Below, in pieces: positions 10,067-20,801 of a stretch of 64,000 nucleotides of DNA. The stretch covers positions 558,807 to 622,806 of the forward strand of contig PJRA01000549.1 of NCBI GenBank assembly GCA_016987375.1. Direction: 5' to 3'. Position 1 is the stretch's first letter. Each line of letters begins with the position of its first letter. Source of the stretch: Brachionus koreanus (Eukaryota > Rotifera > Eurotatoria > Ploima > Brachionidae). Made by a program: the position numbers and the translations under genes. Under the pieces are notes generated by a model. That model saw nothing but the letters and a program-made list of their open reading frames with translations. It searched no databases and had not been told where the DNA came from.

Positions 10067-10447
10067 ATGAATAAAAAAATTCATGTTTGGATTTTTCTCG
10101 GATTAATGTCAATAATTTTCAATCAAGTAATTTGTACAACATGTTATTCATGCACGGGATGTCTCCCAAAAGTGAATGGTGAAAAAACCGATTGTCAAAA
10201 TTATGATTGTTACGTTGGTCAGTTGTCTAGTGGAAGAGTCAATCAAGGATGCAGATTTACTTTTGAAGAAGAAAATGTTGACTCCTACATTTCATTTAGA
10301 ACTTGTAATACTGATTTATGTAATTTGAATAATTATGATGAAATTTTAGAAAAAAGAAATTCAAATAGATCAAATGAAATAAACAGAGAAAGTATAAAAT
10401 TTTTCTTGTTCATTTTATCATTTTTAATTAGAACAATTTTCGATTAA
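10067..10447 (+). CDS. Ly6/uPAR (LU) domain protein, probably GPI-anchored
   Basis: Single-exon 126-aa protein from the ATG at 10067. Signal peptide at residues 1-24 (IFLGLMSIIFNQVICT), then a cysteine pattern of a three-finger LU domain beginning TCYSCTGC and ending with the diagnostic CNTDLCN. A polar spacer is followed by a C-terminal hydrophobic stretch (FFLFILSFLIRTI), as expected for a GPI signal. LU proteins act at the cell surface, for example as receptor modulators or septate-junction factors; the partner here cannot be told. It is convergent with SMG5, with about 320 bp between stop codons. Confidence 0.8.
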   Translation: MNKKIHVWIFLGLMSIIFNQVICTTCYSCTGCLPKVNGEKTDCQNYDCYVGQLSSGRVNQGCRFTFEEENVDSYISFRTCNTDLCNLNNYDEILEKRNSNRSNEINRESIKFFLFILSFLIRTIFD

Positions 10448-10766
10448 AATTTTTTTTGACGTCATTATAGAATAAAATAAAATAAAACATTGGTTTCAAA
10501 AATTTTGCCTATCATTTTAATTTTGATTAAAGAAGATTATTTTTATGTATTTTTTTATGTGTAAATTATTTCAAGTGTATTTTTAAAATTTGATAAAATT
10601 CAAATTTTCATTTTTCTATCACTTTATATGCATAAGATTACAATTTTTTTTTTACTTTTGAAATTTCAAAAAAGTAAAAAAATGATTTAATTTAAGACTA
10701 AAAAAATAAATAAAATGAAAACTTTATTTCGTAATAGAAATTTCAAAGAATATTTTAAGCTTTTTT

Positions 10767-13700
10767 TTATTTCTTCCAGACATCGTAAAACTCAACAGCT
10801 TTCAATATTTGTATGCCTTTAAAAAAAAAATTAAAAATAAAAATTAAAAAAAAATTCTTGATAAAATACCATTATCTTTTGCTAATTTTGTCAAGTTATC
10901 AAACTTTTCACTAGAAAATCGTTCATAATTATTTGTTAATAAGGAGACAATATTCGATTGTTTTGAATCTTGATTGCTTTGAGTAAACTGTTTTTGAAAA
11001 AAATTGCAGCAGTCTATTATTTGAGAATATCTCCAAAGTTCAAATTCTTTTTTTTTTAAATTTAAATTTGCTTTTTCTATAACCTCGTGTTGGTTCTGCG
11101 CTCTTAAAAATCGATTTCCATTTTTAAATTGAATCTCAAGCCATTTTATTGCTTCACGCGCTTGTTTTGATTCTTTTTTCATCAGATCTATCTGATCAAT
11201 CACAGTCAATGGAATAATTATCAAAAATTTATTAGAACAAGACAATTCTTGAACTATTTTTAAATTATCGCATAGAACACTGGTGTCCATAACCAAATAT
11301 GGTGACCATTGGTTCTCTTCTGTTCTACATGTTGATTCCAATTGACTAATTTCAGCCTCCAGTCTCAATTGAGCCATGCTTTTCATCAATTTTAAGCGTT
11401 GATCTTCCTTAGAAACAGATGGCTCAGTTGTTTTTTCGGACTTGTCCACATTTTCAATTTGAACTGCTGTAAACGTATTATTTTTTAGATCATATTCGAA
11501 AAAATTATAACCACCACACGATTTTTGACTCTGAGAAAAGCTGGCCATCAAATAACCAAATCGTCTGAGGAGACAAAGACGAAGCAAGTGCTTTGAATTT
11601 GATAAAAAATTATTTAGAAAATTTTATTTTTAATTTATTTCAAAATTTACTTCATCAAAAACACTTAGTTGATTTAGTTTGTTCAAATCAAATTTTAGCG
11701 ACAAATGCTCTAGCTTCAAAGCGTTCAACGCTCGCATGTGAATGTCTTCACTTAAAGGCTGATTATTCCATGATTTCGTCTCTAGAGATTTTGTAATCAA
11801 GTTTCTCACATATTTATTAGTACAGATGGCTTTTATTTTTGAAAGAAATTATTTTATTAGAGCTTTTATTAAAAACTTTTTTAAAAGTCTTTTTTTAACT
11901 TACAATTTGACATTATTTGTTTTTCAGACGGAATTATGTTTAACAGAACTGCTAATTTAGGCCACATTGTAGTTGTTATCTTTTTTTAAGAATAAATTTT
12001 ATAAATTTTTTAGGCTAAAATATTTTTGATTTTAAGTATTGAAAGTAAATTATTGGTAAATGTTAGAGAAACTTGAAACTTTTAGTTTCTTATGTTACTA
12101 AGATTAATGAAAAATAAACCAAAATCGATTATTTTGTTCGACCAAATTTTGATCTAAATTTAATTATTTAAGCAAATCTTCTAGTCTTTTAAATTTTGAG
12201 TTTAAAATTTAATAAATCCTCAATAAAGATTATATCTGTTCTTGATCCTAAACAATTTTTAAAAATTGAAATGTTTAATTTTGAGAGTATTAAACAGTCA
12301 CTTTCAATTTTTTCTTTAAAAAATCATTTTAGGGCTTTAATAAAACAGAATTTTTTTTAATTTTGAACTAATTTTAATCAGACTTGTGCAAAAGTCAAAA
12401 AAAGAAGTCATTTTAAAGTCTTTTCAAAGTCAAGTCAGTGCCTTGACTTGAAAATTTTGGGAAGTCAAGTCAAAAGTCAAAAGACTTTTTTTTGAAAAAA
12501 AAAATTCCTTGACTTTATGACTTTTGAACAACTCTGATTTTAATTATTAATTAAAATTAAATAAATAAAAATAAATTATAATTAAATAATTCAACAAAAA
12601 TTTATTTATTTTGGGAGACAAAATTGAAAACCAAATATTAGTTAATCAAATTTTGGTTTACCAAAATTAGGCTAACCAAAAACTGGTTAACCTAAAATTG
12701 GATTGCATAGTTTTTGTTGGCTAAATTTGGTGATTTTGGTCGACCAAGCGTTGATTAACTAACATCACTAGTTACTTAGACCGACACGTACCATAAATAA
12801 CATTTATTATGTTGAAAAATGCTAGGTTCTCTTATTCAAAGGATTAAAATCCAAAGGCGGACACCAAAAATATGAAATTATGAAAATTTTGCACTTTCAT
12901 GAAAACCCTAATAATTTTCTTTAGATCATATATTTTAACCATAATCGACAGAACCTTCTTACTTGCTCTTTGTGAAAAAAAAATTGCTGGAACGAGCAGC
13001 TGAAGAACAGTTGGAACACCTCGTTCCAAAGATACTTAATGCTATTCTTAAATTAAAGTTTCAAAAAATATTTCGAAAGTGGATTGAAAAGATGAAATCT
13101 TGAATAGATAATTAATGGCATATTTTTAACATTTTAAAAATAAAAACTCACTTTCTTTAGCCTCAGCTTAAAAGCTTTTGGAAACCCTCAGTAGACATTA
13201 TCTAGTTAAAAAATCCAGACCATTAATATCCATGCAGTTTGCTAATATTAAAAAAATCTTAAATCGCTATTTGAAGACATTTTTAGATTACTTTGTTACA
13301 TTTAACTTGTATAATTTCACACAAGGTAAATTTTTTGAAAAGAATTATTATAGAGAGTAAAAAGAATCATAGTAGATTTTTAAGCATCCAAAGAAAATGA
13401 TTAAAAAAATAATTAGTTTGTCTTTAAAAGCATGCTGATTAACCTCAAAAAATGTTTTTTAACACTAGAAATTCCGAGAGGTTTTTTAGGCCCCTTTTTT
13501 AAAAATTGAAACTTAAATATTTTTGATAGAAATAAAATTTTATAAAATAACTTCTCAAAATTAAGCATTTTATTTTTAATTCTTAATAATTTTAAATAAT
13601 TTTCAAAAAAATTACTTAATTTGTCTATATAGCTAAATTTGAAATTTTTATTAATAATGAGCCAGGCTTTCTAGTGTTAATATAATCAATTTGGAATGGA

Positions 13701-16325
13701 ACCATAAGTTGCTCGGAGTAGTTCTTAGTATACTTTTTTATTTTCTCTCTGAAAGTTTTGGAATTATAAAAAAAAAGAATAAGAGACGATATTCAAATAC
13801 CAAGTGATGATACTTATTTAAAAAAAAAAGATTCGATTACTTTTGAAATGGATTGAATTATCTTTTTGTTGCACAAAAGCCAATCACTGAACACTTTAAC
13901 AGTGGCGAGCAATTTTTGATATTCTAAAATTTCAATGGTTAGCTTGGCATTATCAAGATCACTAAAAAAAAAATTCAAATTATTGAAAAAAATATTTTCA
14001 AATACCTTTTTTTGTCTTCGTCTTCATCAAAATCACTTTTATCCGAATTGTCTGAATTAATAACACTCATTTCAGTATCTGTCTCAATTTGAAAAGAAGC
14101 TATTTTTTTTCCCAATTCCTCAATTTCTTGAACTTCTTTAGTGTTTATTTCAAAGCCTGGTGGAACGCTTACTTGCTTCTTACCATTCAAAATAAATTTA
14201 TAAATTTCATTATCAACAAATTCGTCATTATTTAATTGATAATTAATACTATTGCTTGATGGTGAATAAGTTGGTAAAGAACCAAAATCAGAAAATAATT
14301 GCAAAGACAATTCTTTGAAGTTAGTTGAAAGATTAGAATTATTTAAAAAATTATCATTTAATAATTCTTCGTTATCAATCACAGGGTTAGAAAAAATTGG
14401 TCTGAAAGAAGAATTGGATTGCTGTTGCTTTTGTTGCTGATCTTGTTTAAGTGGTTCATTTTGTAAAGAATTTTTTGGTGGCTCATTTTCAGATGATTCC
14501 GATGAACTGTCGTCTGAAGAACTTGAATAATCGCTCGATTCAGAATTGTATGGATTCAGCTCTGTTTCGCTTAAATTTTCTCTTTCAATGAATCTGGCCA
14601 CATTTTTTCGGCGTCTGGGACCAGGTCTACGACTTCGTTGTCCATTTTCATCCGAACTTTCTGCCTCACTGTCCCAGGTGCGGTTCATTTCACTCTCTGA
14701 CTCGTTTGTATCCGAATCTGAGTAGTGATTGCTACGTCTGTGACCATAAAGTAAATGAGATTTTTTTTTACTATTTTTTGAATCTGCTAATTTTTCTTCA
14801 GTGGTGTCCCGGCTAAGCGATTTTTCCAAATTTTCCTCTTCACTTGAAATCAAAATTCGATTGCTTTTAGATATTAAAATACTTTGTTCAAAGCGAATAA
14901 TACAATGGTTTAAAATATAGGAAAAAAATATAAGGCCATAGGCCACTACTGTAAAATAAACGTCATTCTGACATTTTGTCTGAGTTTGCTTTTTGCATTT
15001 TAATTGTTCTATGCTCATCAGAATTAAAAGCATGAGCTTAAAAACAAGATCATCCGAAATGTAAGGTTTTCGGGGATCTGAATTTTTCAGATAAAACATG
15101 CATGAGTTAAATTGCTGAAGGCTAAATTGACACAGCTCTTGAAGCTGTTGATTTTCAATTTGATTTGAATTTGAAGTTATTATGCTCGTTTGAGACAAAA
15201 TGAGATCAATGATATACAAAAATAGTACTAGAAATTTTTTTATTTCTTTAGTGCGCAGGTCATCTGGCTCGTAATCGCCAAGCTTAGAGCGATCGATGAA
15301 ATTTTTCGATTTTATTTCGTCATATCGCTTTCGATTTTTGAGAAAAAGAAGCTTCAGATTCTCTCTAGCACCATAGAATGGTTCAGTGCAGCAAAGACTG
15401 TACAAATAATAGTATGCTGCATCACATCCGTAATTTTCACTGCTAAACAAAGTACCCAATTGATTTAAAGGCATTCCATTGGATGGCAAAAGCATCAATG
15501 ACATTAGATAATATTTCGAGTCTTTTCTGTTCGAGCTGTTCGGGTCATACTCCAGGTGATATCTGGTCAAGTCTCCCATGCAAATTAGCAGCTTATGAAG
15601 AATGCGTATTGCTACTTCTTTTAGCAAATCTTTTTTTTCTATTTTCTCTTTGATTAGAATAACTTTTGAGCAAATTGTTGAAAATAGTTAGTCGATGTTT
15701 GCTTACCTTGCAATGGAATCTTTTCATAGTTGATTATGGGAAAGTTGAGAAAGCCATCTAATTGCAGCACTGAGCGAAATTCACTCTGAAAGCGAAGAAT
15801 TAAATGATTGTAAAAACCATATGCTGATGCCAGATGAAGACGATACATTGATTCTATTTCTGAGTTTATTTTCAAATTCTGAAAAATAAAATATTTTTAA
15901 AAAATAATTTTTTTTTTATCTAAATTAACCTTTTTGTTTAGTTTAATGATGCGAATAATTTCATAGAAGCCTTTCCGCCATAGAATTTCCTCTGCTTTTT
16001 TTGCATATTGTATAGGCTCACGAAAAATTAGAGTTTCACAGTATTTTTGCAGTCTTAAAAGTTAAATAAAAGAAAATTTAATTAAGTTTGCATTCAAGTT
16101 TAGTACTTGTCGCGTAAAAGAATAGTTTCTGATTGAAAAATGCGATAAAAAGAATCGGATTGTTGATAAATTTCGTCAAGTTTTTTGGACTTGTCAATTA
16201 TTGATCTAAATAAGAAAATTGATAATCTAAATTTTCTCGTTTTCAATTACTAACCGATAGATTATTCTATTCTTATTATCTCCTTGCGGTTGATTTACTT
16301 TAGATTGGTCTTCCAATGTGGACAT
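10767..16325 (-). CDS. SMG5: SMG5, nonsense-mediated decay factor (10 exons)
   Basis: Minus-strand exons: 16325-16255, 16205-16107, 16053-15930, 15878-15707, 15629-14006, 13961-13841, 11979-11904, 11829-11651, 11590-10870, 10816-10767. Phases agree and give 1078 aa, close to vertebrate SMG5. Exons 1-5 encode the EST1-type 14-3-3-like domain and helical hairpins (AEEILWRKGFYEIIRIIK, GMPLNQLGTLF), which in the family bind phosphorylated UPF1 with SMG7. A long acidic Ser-rich linker follows (about residues 390-640). Exons 6-8 match the conserved region before the PIN domain (VFSDWLL, MWPKLAVLLNIIP, LSEDIHMRALNAL). Exons 9-10 hold the PIN domain (LVMDTSVLCDNL, IIPLTVIDQIDLMKKE, RFLRAQ); in SMG5 this domain is considered catalytically inactive. 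Role: recruits decay and phosphatase activity to UPF1 in the cytoplasm. Intron 6 is 1.86 kb and holds repeats. Identification is firm. Confidence 0.92.
12390..12545. repeat. AAGTC-rich interspersed repeat, copy 1
   Basis: A region with many AAGTC/GACTT words, including the inverted pair AAGTCAAGTCA...TGACTTG, closing with CTTGACTTTATGACTTTTGA and AACAACTCTGATTTTAATTA. A related block with GACTTGGACTTGG, ATGACTTTACAGCAACTCTG and the same ATTAATTAAA tail lies at 43900-43975. The shared tail suggests an interspersed element rather than a simple repeat. Confidence 0.55.
12630..12775. repeat. Block of TTGGTTAACC-type words
   Basis: Near-palindromic words recur in close succession: TTGGTTTACCAAAATTAGG, CTAACCAAAAACTGGTTAAC, CCTAAAATTGG, GGTCGACCAAGCGTTGATTA. 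They alternate orientation about every 20-30 bp. This may be a degenerated foldback element within the SMG5 intron. Confidence 0.4.
13463..13676. mobile_element. piggyBac-type MITE with TTAA target duplication
   Basis: The element is bounded by TTAA at 13459-13462 and 13677-13680. The ends are CACTAGAAATTCC and, on the other side, the reverse complement of CACTAGAAAGCC. TTAA duplication and a CxCTAGAA-like terminus are hallmarks of piggyBac-family elements. It is 214 bp, has no coding capacity, and sits inside SMG5 intron 6. A related, more decayed copy in opposite orientation lies near 39778-39981. Confidence 0.75.
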
Positions 16326-16551
16326 GTTAAATTTAAAATTTTCTTCTATTTTTAAACAAAAAATAATTTGAAATTATTAAAATTAAAGCTTTAATTTATT
16401 ATGAGAATAATAATTTTAGATCACGTGATTCGAGACAAAATCAAATTTTATTTTTTTTTTGAAAATATTTTATTTAGTTTTTTAAAAAAACAAAATTTTG
16501 AGTAATTTAATTGAATAAAAATTATTTATTTATAAGAAAAAAGAAAAGAAT

Positions 16552-17865
16552 TTAAACAGTGTTTAAAAATGCTGTCCTAAACTCATGAAAAGAAAGATGT
16601 TTATCTTTGTCAGAATCCAATCTACGCAAATATTTCCTTAAGTCTTTCTTTCTTAATTTTTTTCCAATAAGACCACAGAGAACTTTTTCAACATCCTCAA
16701 CATAAACATAGCCAGAATTATTATAATCAATCGACCTGAAAAGATCTTCAACAAGCACAGAATCAGAACAATGTGATGAAGCTGAGCTCAATGTAAATTG
16801 CTCGGATTGTGACAAGCAATTTTTGCAATCGGCCAATCCAACTTTTTCCAAGTCGAGTAAACGAAGACATTCTATGTCACCTTCAATAGGTGGACAAGGC
16901 TTTTGTGGACTATCAGCTGCAAGTTTTAAGCCATCCGGAGCTGGAATACTTTTGGCAATTTTTGGTAGTTTCTTATAAACAACTGCCTCTTCTCCATATT
17001 TTTGCAGATACTTTTTCGGATCTGCTTTAAATACACCGACAGTTTTTATTTCTTGACAAATTTCAACATCAGGTATTTCCCAATCGACAACTACATTCTT
17101 TGGATCCGGTACAATTTCGATTGGATCGGCTTTTTTGTAAATGATTTTTCTCTTTTGCGGCTTATATGGCAACCAGCGCTCAATATAAATATCCTGAGGT
17201 TTTTCAGGTGTCTGCGGTAGCCGCTCGACAACAACTTTTCGAGCAGGTGGAGGTATAGTTTTGCCCTTTAAATTGATAACTTTTGACGGAATTTTCGGTG
17301 GAGGTGGTGGTGGCTCCTCTCGAATCACAACCGGTGGTGGCGTTGGTGGCTTTGGCTGATCTTGGCGAATGACCAAAGGAGGAGCCGCTGGGAGCTGTTT
17401 GTCTGGAAGTTGCTTGATTATAATATCGCCAGGTTTTTCCACGGGAGGAGGATGAAGATATTTGATTTTTACTTCCTGCTTGTATTTTAAAATATCTGAA
17501 GGTTTCTTGATCAACAATTCTGGATCTGGGTCTTGGTGCAGCTCGTATTTTTCTAATGGAATTGGTCCCTTCCAATTTAAATTTTCCTCTTTGTTAATCC
17601 AAACACCGCGTAAATTATGAGCCTCTATTTCTTCGGATTCATTGACTTCAATGGGATTTTCTGAATGAATAATGGCATTTTCAACTTCACTAAATGGCAC
17701 CTTTGGACTATCACAAAAACGAATTTGCTGCACATCATTTGCCAATTTATTCACCTCATCTACTTTTGGAAGTACCTTTCTAGTCGAGCTTTTCGACTTT
17801 GATTTTGATTTAGATGATTTAATCTCTAAAGATTTACTTGAGCTTGATGAAGAACGAGAGGACAT
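16552..17865 (-). CDS. Proline-rich protein with C-terminal EF-hand pair
   Basis: Single-exon 437-aa protein from the ATG at 17865. The N-terminus is a Ser/Lys-rich tract (residues 1-30). Residues about 105-300 are rich in proline with recurring VIxR/VVxE-type beta strands and the phrase IERWLPYKPQKRK; this resembles the short V/I-P-E/R repeats of alveolin- or articulin-like cytoskeletal proteins, but that is only a likeness. A Cys/Ser segment follows, then two EF hands at about residues 368-432: loop 1 is DYNNSGYVYVED (Asp at position 12, weaker), loop 2 is DSDKDKHLSFHE (canonical). Likely a calcium-responsive structural protein. It ends 226 bp before the SMG5 start on the same strand. No specific orthologue is recognised. 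Confidence 0.75.
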   Translation of the reverse strand: MSSRSSSSSSKSLEIKSSKSKSKSKSSTRKVLPKVDEVNKLANDVQQIRFCDSPKVPFSEVENAIIHSENPIEVNESEEIEAHNLRGVWINKEENLNWKGPIPLEKYELHQDPDPELLIKKPSDILKYKQEVKIKYLHPPPVEKPGDIIIKQLPDKQLPAAPPLVIRQDQPKPPTPPPVVIREEPPPPPPKIPSKVINLKGKTIPPPARKVVVERLPQTPEKPQDIYIERWLPYKPQKRKIIYKKADPIEIVPDPKNVVVDWEIPDVEICQEIKTVGVFKADPKKYLQKYGEEAVVYKKLPKIAKSIPAPDGLKLAADSPQKPCPPIEGDIECLRLLDLEKVGLADCKNCLSQSEQFTLSSASSHCSDSVLVEDLFRSIDYNNSGYVYVEDVEKVLCGLIGKKLRKKDLRKYLRRLDSDKDKHLSFHEFRTAFLNTV

Positions 17866-18289
17866 TTATTTCTAATATCTGCTCAAAACTTATCTAAAAA
17901 AAACTGATGCTTTTCTTTGCTAAATATATTTTTTAATCATATTTATAAGAGAAAAACTATATATAGATAAATTTTTTGATATTTCTTCGCTCACTTTGTT
18001 TTGATATTTGCCACAATTGATTATAAAATTATTGTTTTTTAACATTTAAATTTAGTTTGTGATAAATATTTTTAAAAAATTCGAATTTTTGGAATTTTAA
18101 CAAGTATTATGGAACTTAATGCATAAAAATTAAACTGCTTGTATGATCAACTTATTCATTGTGATTGTATAATGGAATTTGTTTGTTTTGCTAATATATT
18201 GAGAAAATTGCCTGCATTTGAAAAATTATCCAAGCAAATATTTTACCTAAAACCAAAGTCATAATTTATCGTGCAAGAAATTAATTGAA
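17866..18289. other. AT-rich spacer
   Basis: Upstream region of the EF-hand gene; no feature recognised. Confidence 0.5.
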
Positions 18290-18945
18290 TTAAATTAAAT
18301 TAACAATCTTTAGCATAATTGGACTAATGAAACTCCTAAAACATTAAATAGGCATTCGTTTAAGCCGCATTTAGAACATCTGGAAAAAAAACTGGTTCCA
18401 AAAACTAACCTTATTAGAAGAATAAAAAGCTTTAAATGGTCTAACTCAACCAAGTTGAACTTAACGCTATACAAATCATTGATAAGATCGCTATTCGATT
18501 ACTGCTTTATCATAATAAGTGTCGGAACATCAAGAATCAAAACATCCCTCCAAAAAATTCAAAACAAATTGTTAAAAATAATTAAATATTTTCCAATCAA
18601 AACCTCAATCAAATCAATGCACAAAGTCCTAAAGCTAGAAACAATCGAAGATAGATCAAACAGTTTATTTGTTTAATTTGTGACAAACAAATCCAAATAA
18701 GATTTAGTAGCAAAGGAGATTCACGCGTATATGTTGACACGACAAGCAAACCAAACCAAAAGATTTGAAACACCTATAGATAAATTCTCCAGACTCACAA
18801 ATAAAATTTTAACTTTTTTCCTTCTTCTACATATTTATAATTTTGTACACAATCTTTAGGTAACAATTGGGTTTAAACGAAGGCGTAAGCCATTCGGACA
18901 AACCTGGGGACACCCCTAAATTATATTTTTAATAAATAAAATAAT
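18290..18945 (+). mobile_element. Non-LTR retrotransposon 3' fragment
   Basis: A degraded upstream part and an open stretch at 18455-18676 read as the region after the reverse-transcriptase core of Jockey/CR1-type elements: LYKSLIRSLFDYCFIIIS, LQKIQNKLLKIIKYFPIKTS, KVLKLETIEDRSN. The frame then closes and a GC-richer 3' tail (GGCGTAAGCCATTCGGACAA) ends at about 18945 in an AATAAATAAAATAAT tail. The catalytic part is absent, as expected for 5'-truncated copies. Confidence 0.7.
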
Positions 18946-20800
18946 CAAATAGGCATTCAAATTCAAGTAAAAATTTTTCATTTTCTTTAAATAAGAAAGT
19001 GAATGCTTGATATTCAAGAAAATTTATCAAGATTTTTTTTATGTTTTAATTTGAATAGATTAATCATCGATTAAAATATTAAAATATTTTATACGCTAAC
19101 TAGAATATCTTACTCAATTTCATTAAAATATCTGACTCTTAGGCGAATAAGAAATAAAAATTTTAGCTCAATTTTAAAGACTTATTTAGAAAAATTCAAT
19201 AATCACAAATTATCTTAAACAATGAATTAAGAAAAATCGAGATTTTTTTATAATAAAACTAATTAAAAAGTATAAAAGTCAGGTTTGTTAAAAATTTCTA
19301 AATTAAATTTCCATAGAATATTTTTTGTAAAAATTTAAGGAGCATTGCTTTTGACATTCTTGAAAAAAAATAGTTTATTACTGAAAAATTTTGTCTTTTA
19401 TTCTAACAAGAAACATGGGCAACCTATGAACTAAGAACTGAAACAACTGGAAGCTTTTCCTGTATTAAGTTCGTTACTATTTAAAGAATAAATATTTAAG
19501 AAAAATTGAACAAATTTTGTTAAGGAATAAAAAAATTAAATTAATTTACTTGGTAATGAGTTTAAATTAAGATTTTTAAACAAAAAATCAATTGATCAAT
19601 AAATTAAATTAAAAGTCTTATTAAAAAAAAATTTGATTTTAAAAATTTTTCAAAATATTTGATATTGAGAGAGAAACAATCGGACATTTAAAAAGATTGA
19701 TATGTGAGTTTTTTTTAGGTTAAGGAATAACAATTGAGCAAAACCTTCAAATTTAATTTTAAAAAGATTTAATTTAAGAAATGCAATTAAATTGTGTTTT
19801 TGAATTTTTTTGAGAAAAAAGAGCAAATTGTAAATTTTTTAATCAAATTTAGGGGTAAGATTTAATTTTCAAACAAAGATTTATCAGAATTTTCAAAAAA
19901 ATTAAATTTTGAAAGCAATTAGACTGCAAAGTTTATTAATTAGACCAAGTTTTTTTTTAATCTTTTAATATTATTTTTAGATTAAAATTCAACCCTTTCA
20001 CCTTACCGTTAGTTAAACAGAAGATTTTTGCAGGAGTGTAGAATTTTTGGGCTTCCATTAAGCTGATTTTACTTAGTTTAGTAAAAATCTTATATTCTTT
20101 AGTATTTTTTTAAAATTCCTAATTATGTTATTTTACGTAATTTTACACCAGTTTTAGTAAGCTTCCGTAACCTAAGGTGAATATTAGACGGTAAGGAATT
20201 GTAATTCCACATAAATTTACACAACTTTACATTAAAATATATTACTTTTAGTAGGTACTCTCAAAATTTCTTACGGTCAAAAAGTAGGTTTTCTTAAGAA
20301 AATTAAAAAACAAACTTTTATTTAAAAATTTCGAAAAAATTTTATTTTTGAAAAAGAAAAAAATTTCGATATCGCTTGCCATTTCTTACTTAATTTTACG
20401 TAAAATTACACAATTTTTGGTAGAAATTTTAGATGAAAATACATATCATCAAAAATTTTAAATGAAAAATATTAAATTTAAAGTTTCTTGGTCACATACC
20501 GTTGTTTACAAGACTTGGTCTATGTTAGTGTCTAACAGATTTCTTAGACTCATTTTAATTTTACAGGTTTAGAAATTTCACTGCCATTTCTTACTATTAA
20601 AGATCTTTTTGAAATAGTTTGAAAGAAAGAACTTCTTTCAGAGTTAGATAACTAAAATTGATTATTAATTAATATTAATTTATACGTTAATTTAAGTAAT
20701 TTTACTAAAATATACAATAGTAATTTACATATGAATTTCATTCAAGTAATTTTGTTATTTATTTATTATTTAAGTTTAAGTCCCATAGAGAAATTGAAAT
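18946..20800. other. AT-rich intergenic region with TTAC-rich block
   Basis: No coding frame was recognised. The part at about 20000-20480 has many TTAC/GTAA words (ACCTTACCGTTAG, TTTTACGTAATTTTACACC, GACGGTAAGG, TTTTACGTAAAATTACAC), with CCTTACCGT and ACGGTAAGG about 190 bp apart in inverted orientation, hinting at an old inverted-repeat element. Confidence 0.4.
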
Positions 20801-20801
20801 A

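Larger units (their letters stand above)
11980..13840 (-). other. SMG5 intron 6 with repeats
   Basis: A 1.86-kb intron in a gene whose other introns are 45-90 bp, apart from one of about 60-80 bp ranges. It contains an AAGTC-rich repeat, a block of TTAACC/GGTTAA motifs and a TTAA-flanked MITE, listed separately. Its donor follows the codon run for QSISK and its acceptor precedes ITTTMWPKL. Confidence 0.8.

Noticed and set aside
12844..13029. 61-codon minus-strand frame as an independent small gene
   Set aside because: It lies within SMG5 intron 6, has no ATG-supported start or domain, and shares no similarity with known proteins.
12963..13046. Candidate SMG5 exon (84 bp, phase 0, with AG/GT borders) encoding YLWNEVFQLFF-like text
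   Set aside because: It resembles the conserved LWNxLxxLLNLL block, but the exon at 11904-11979 (MWPKLAVLLNIIP) fits that block much better, is in phase with both neighbours and leaves no room for a second copy.
17002..17875. Several frames overlapping the EF-hand gene on both strands
   Set aside because: All overlap the 437-aa frame that contains the EF hands; none has a recognisable domain.
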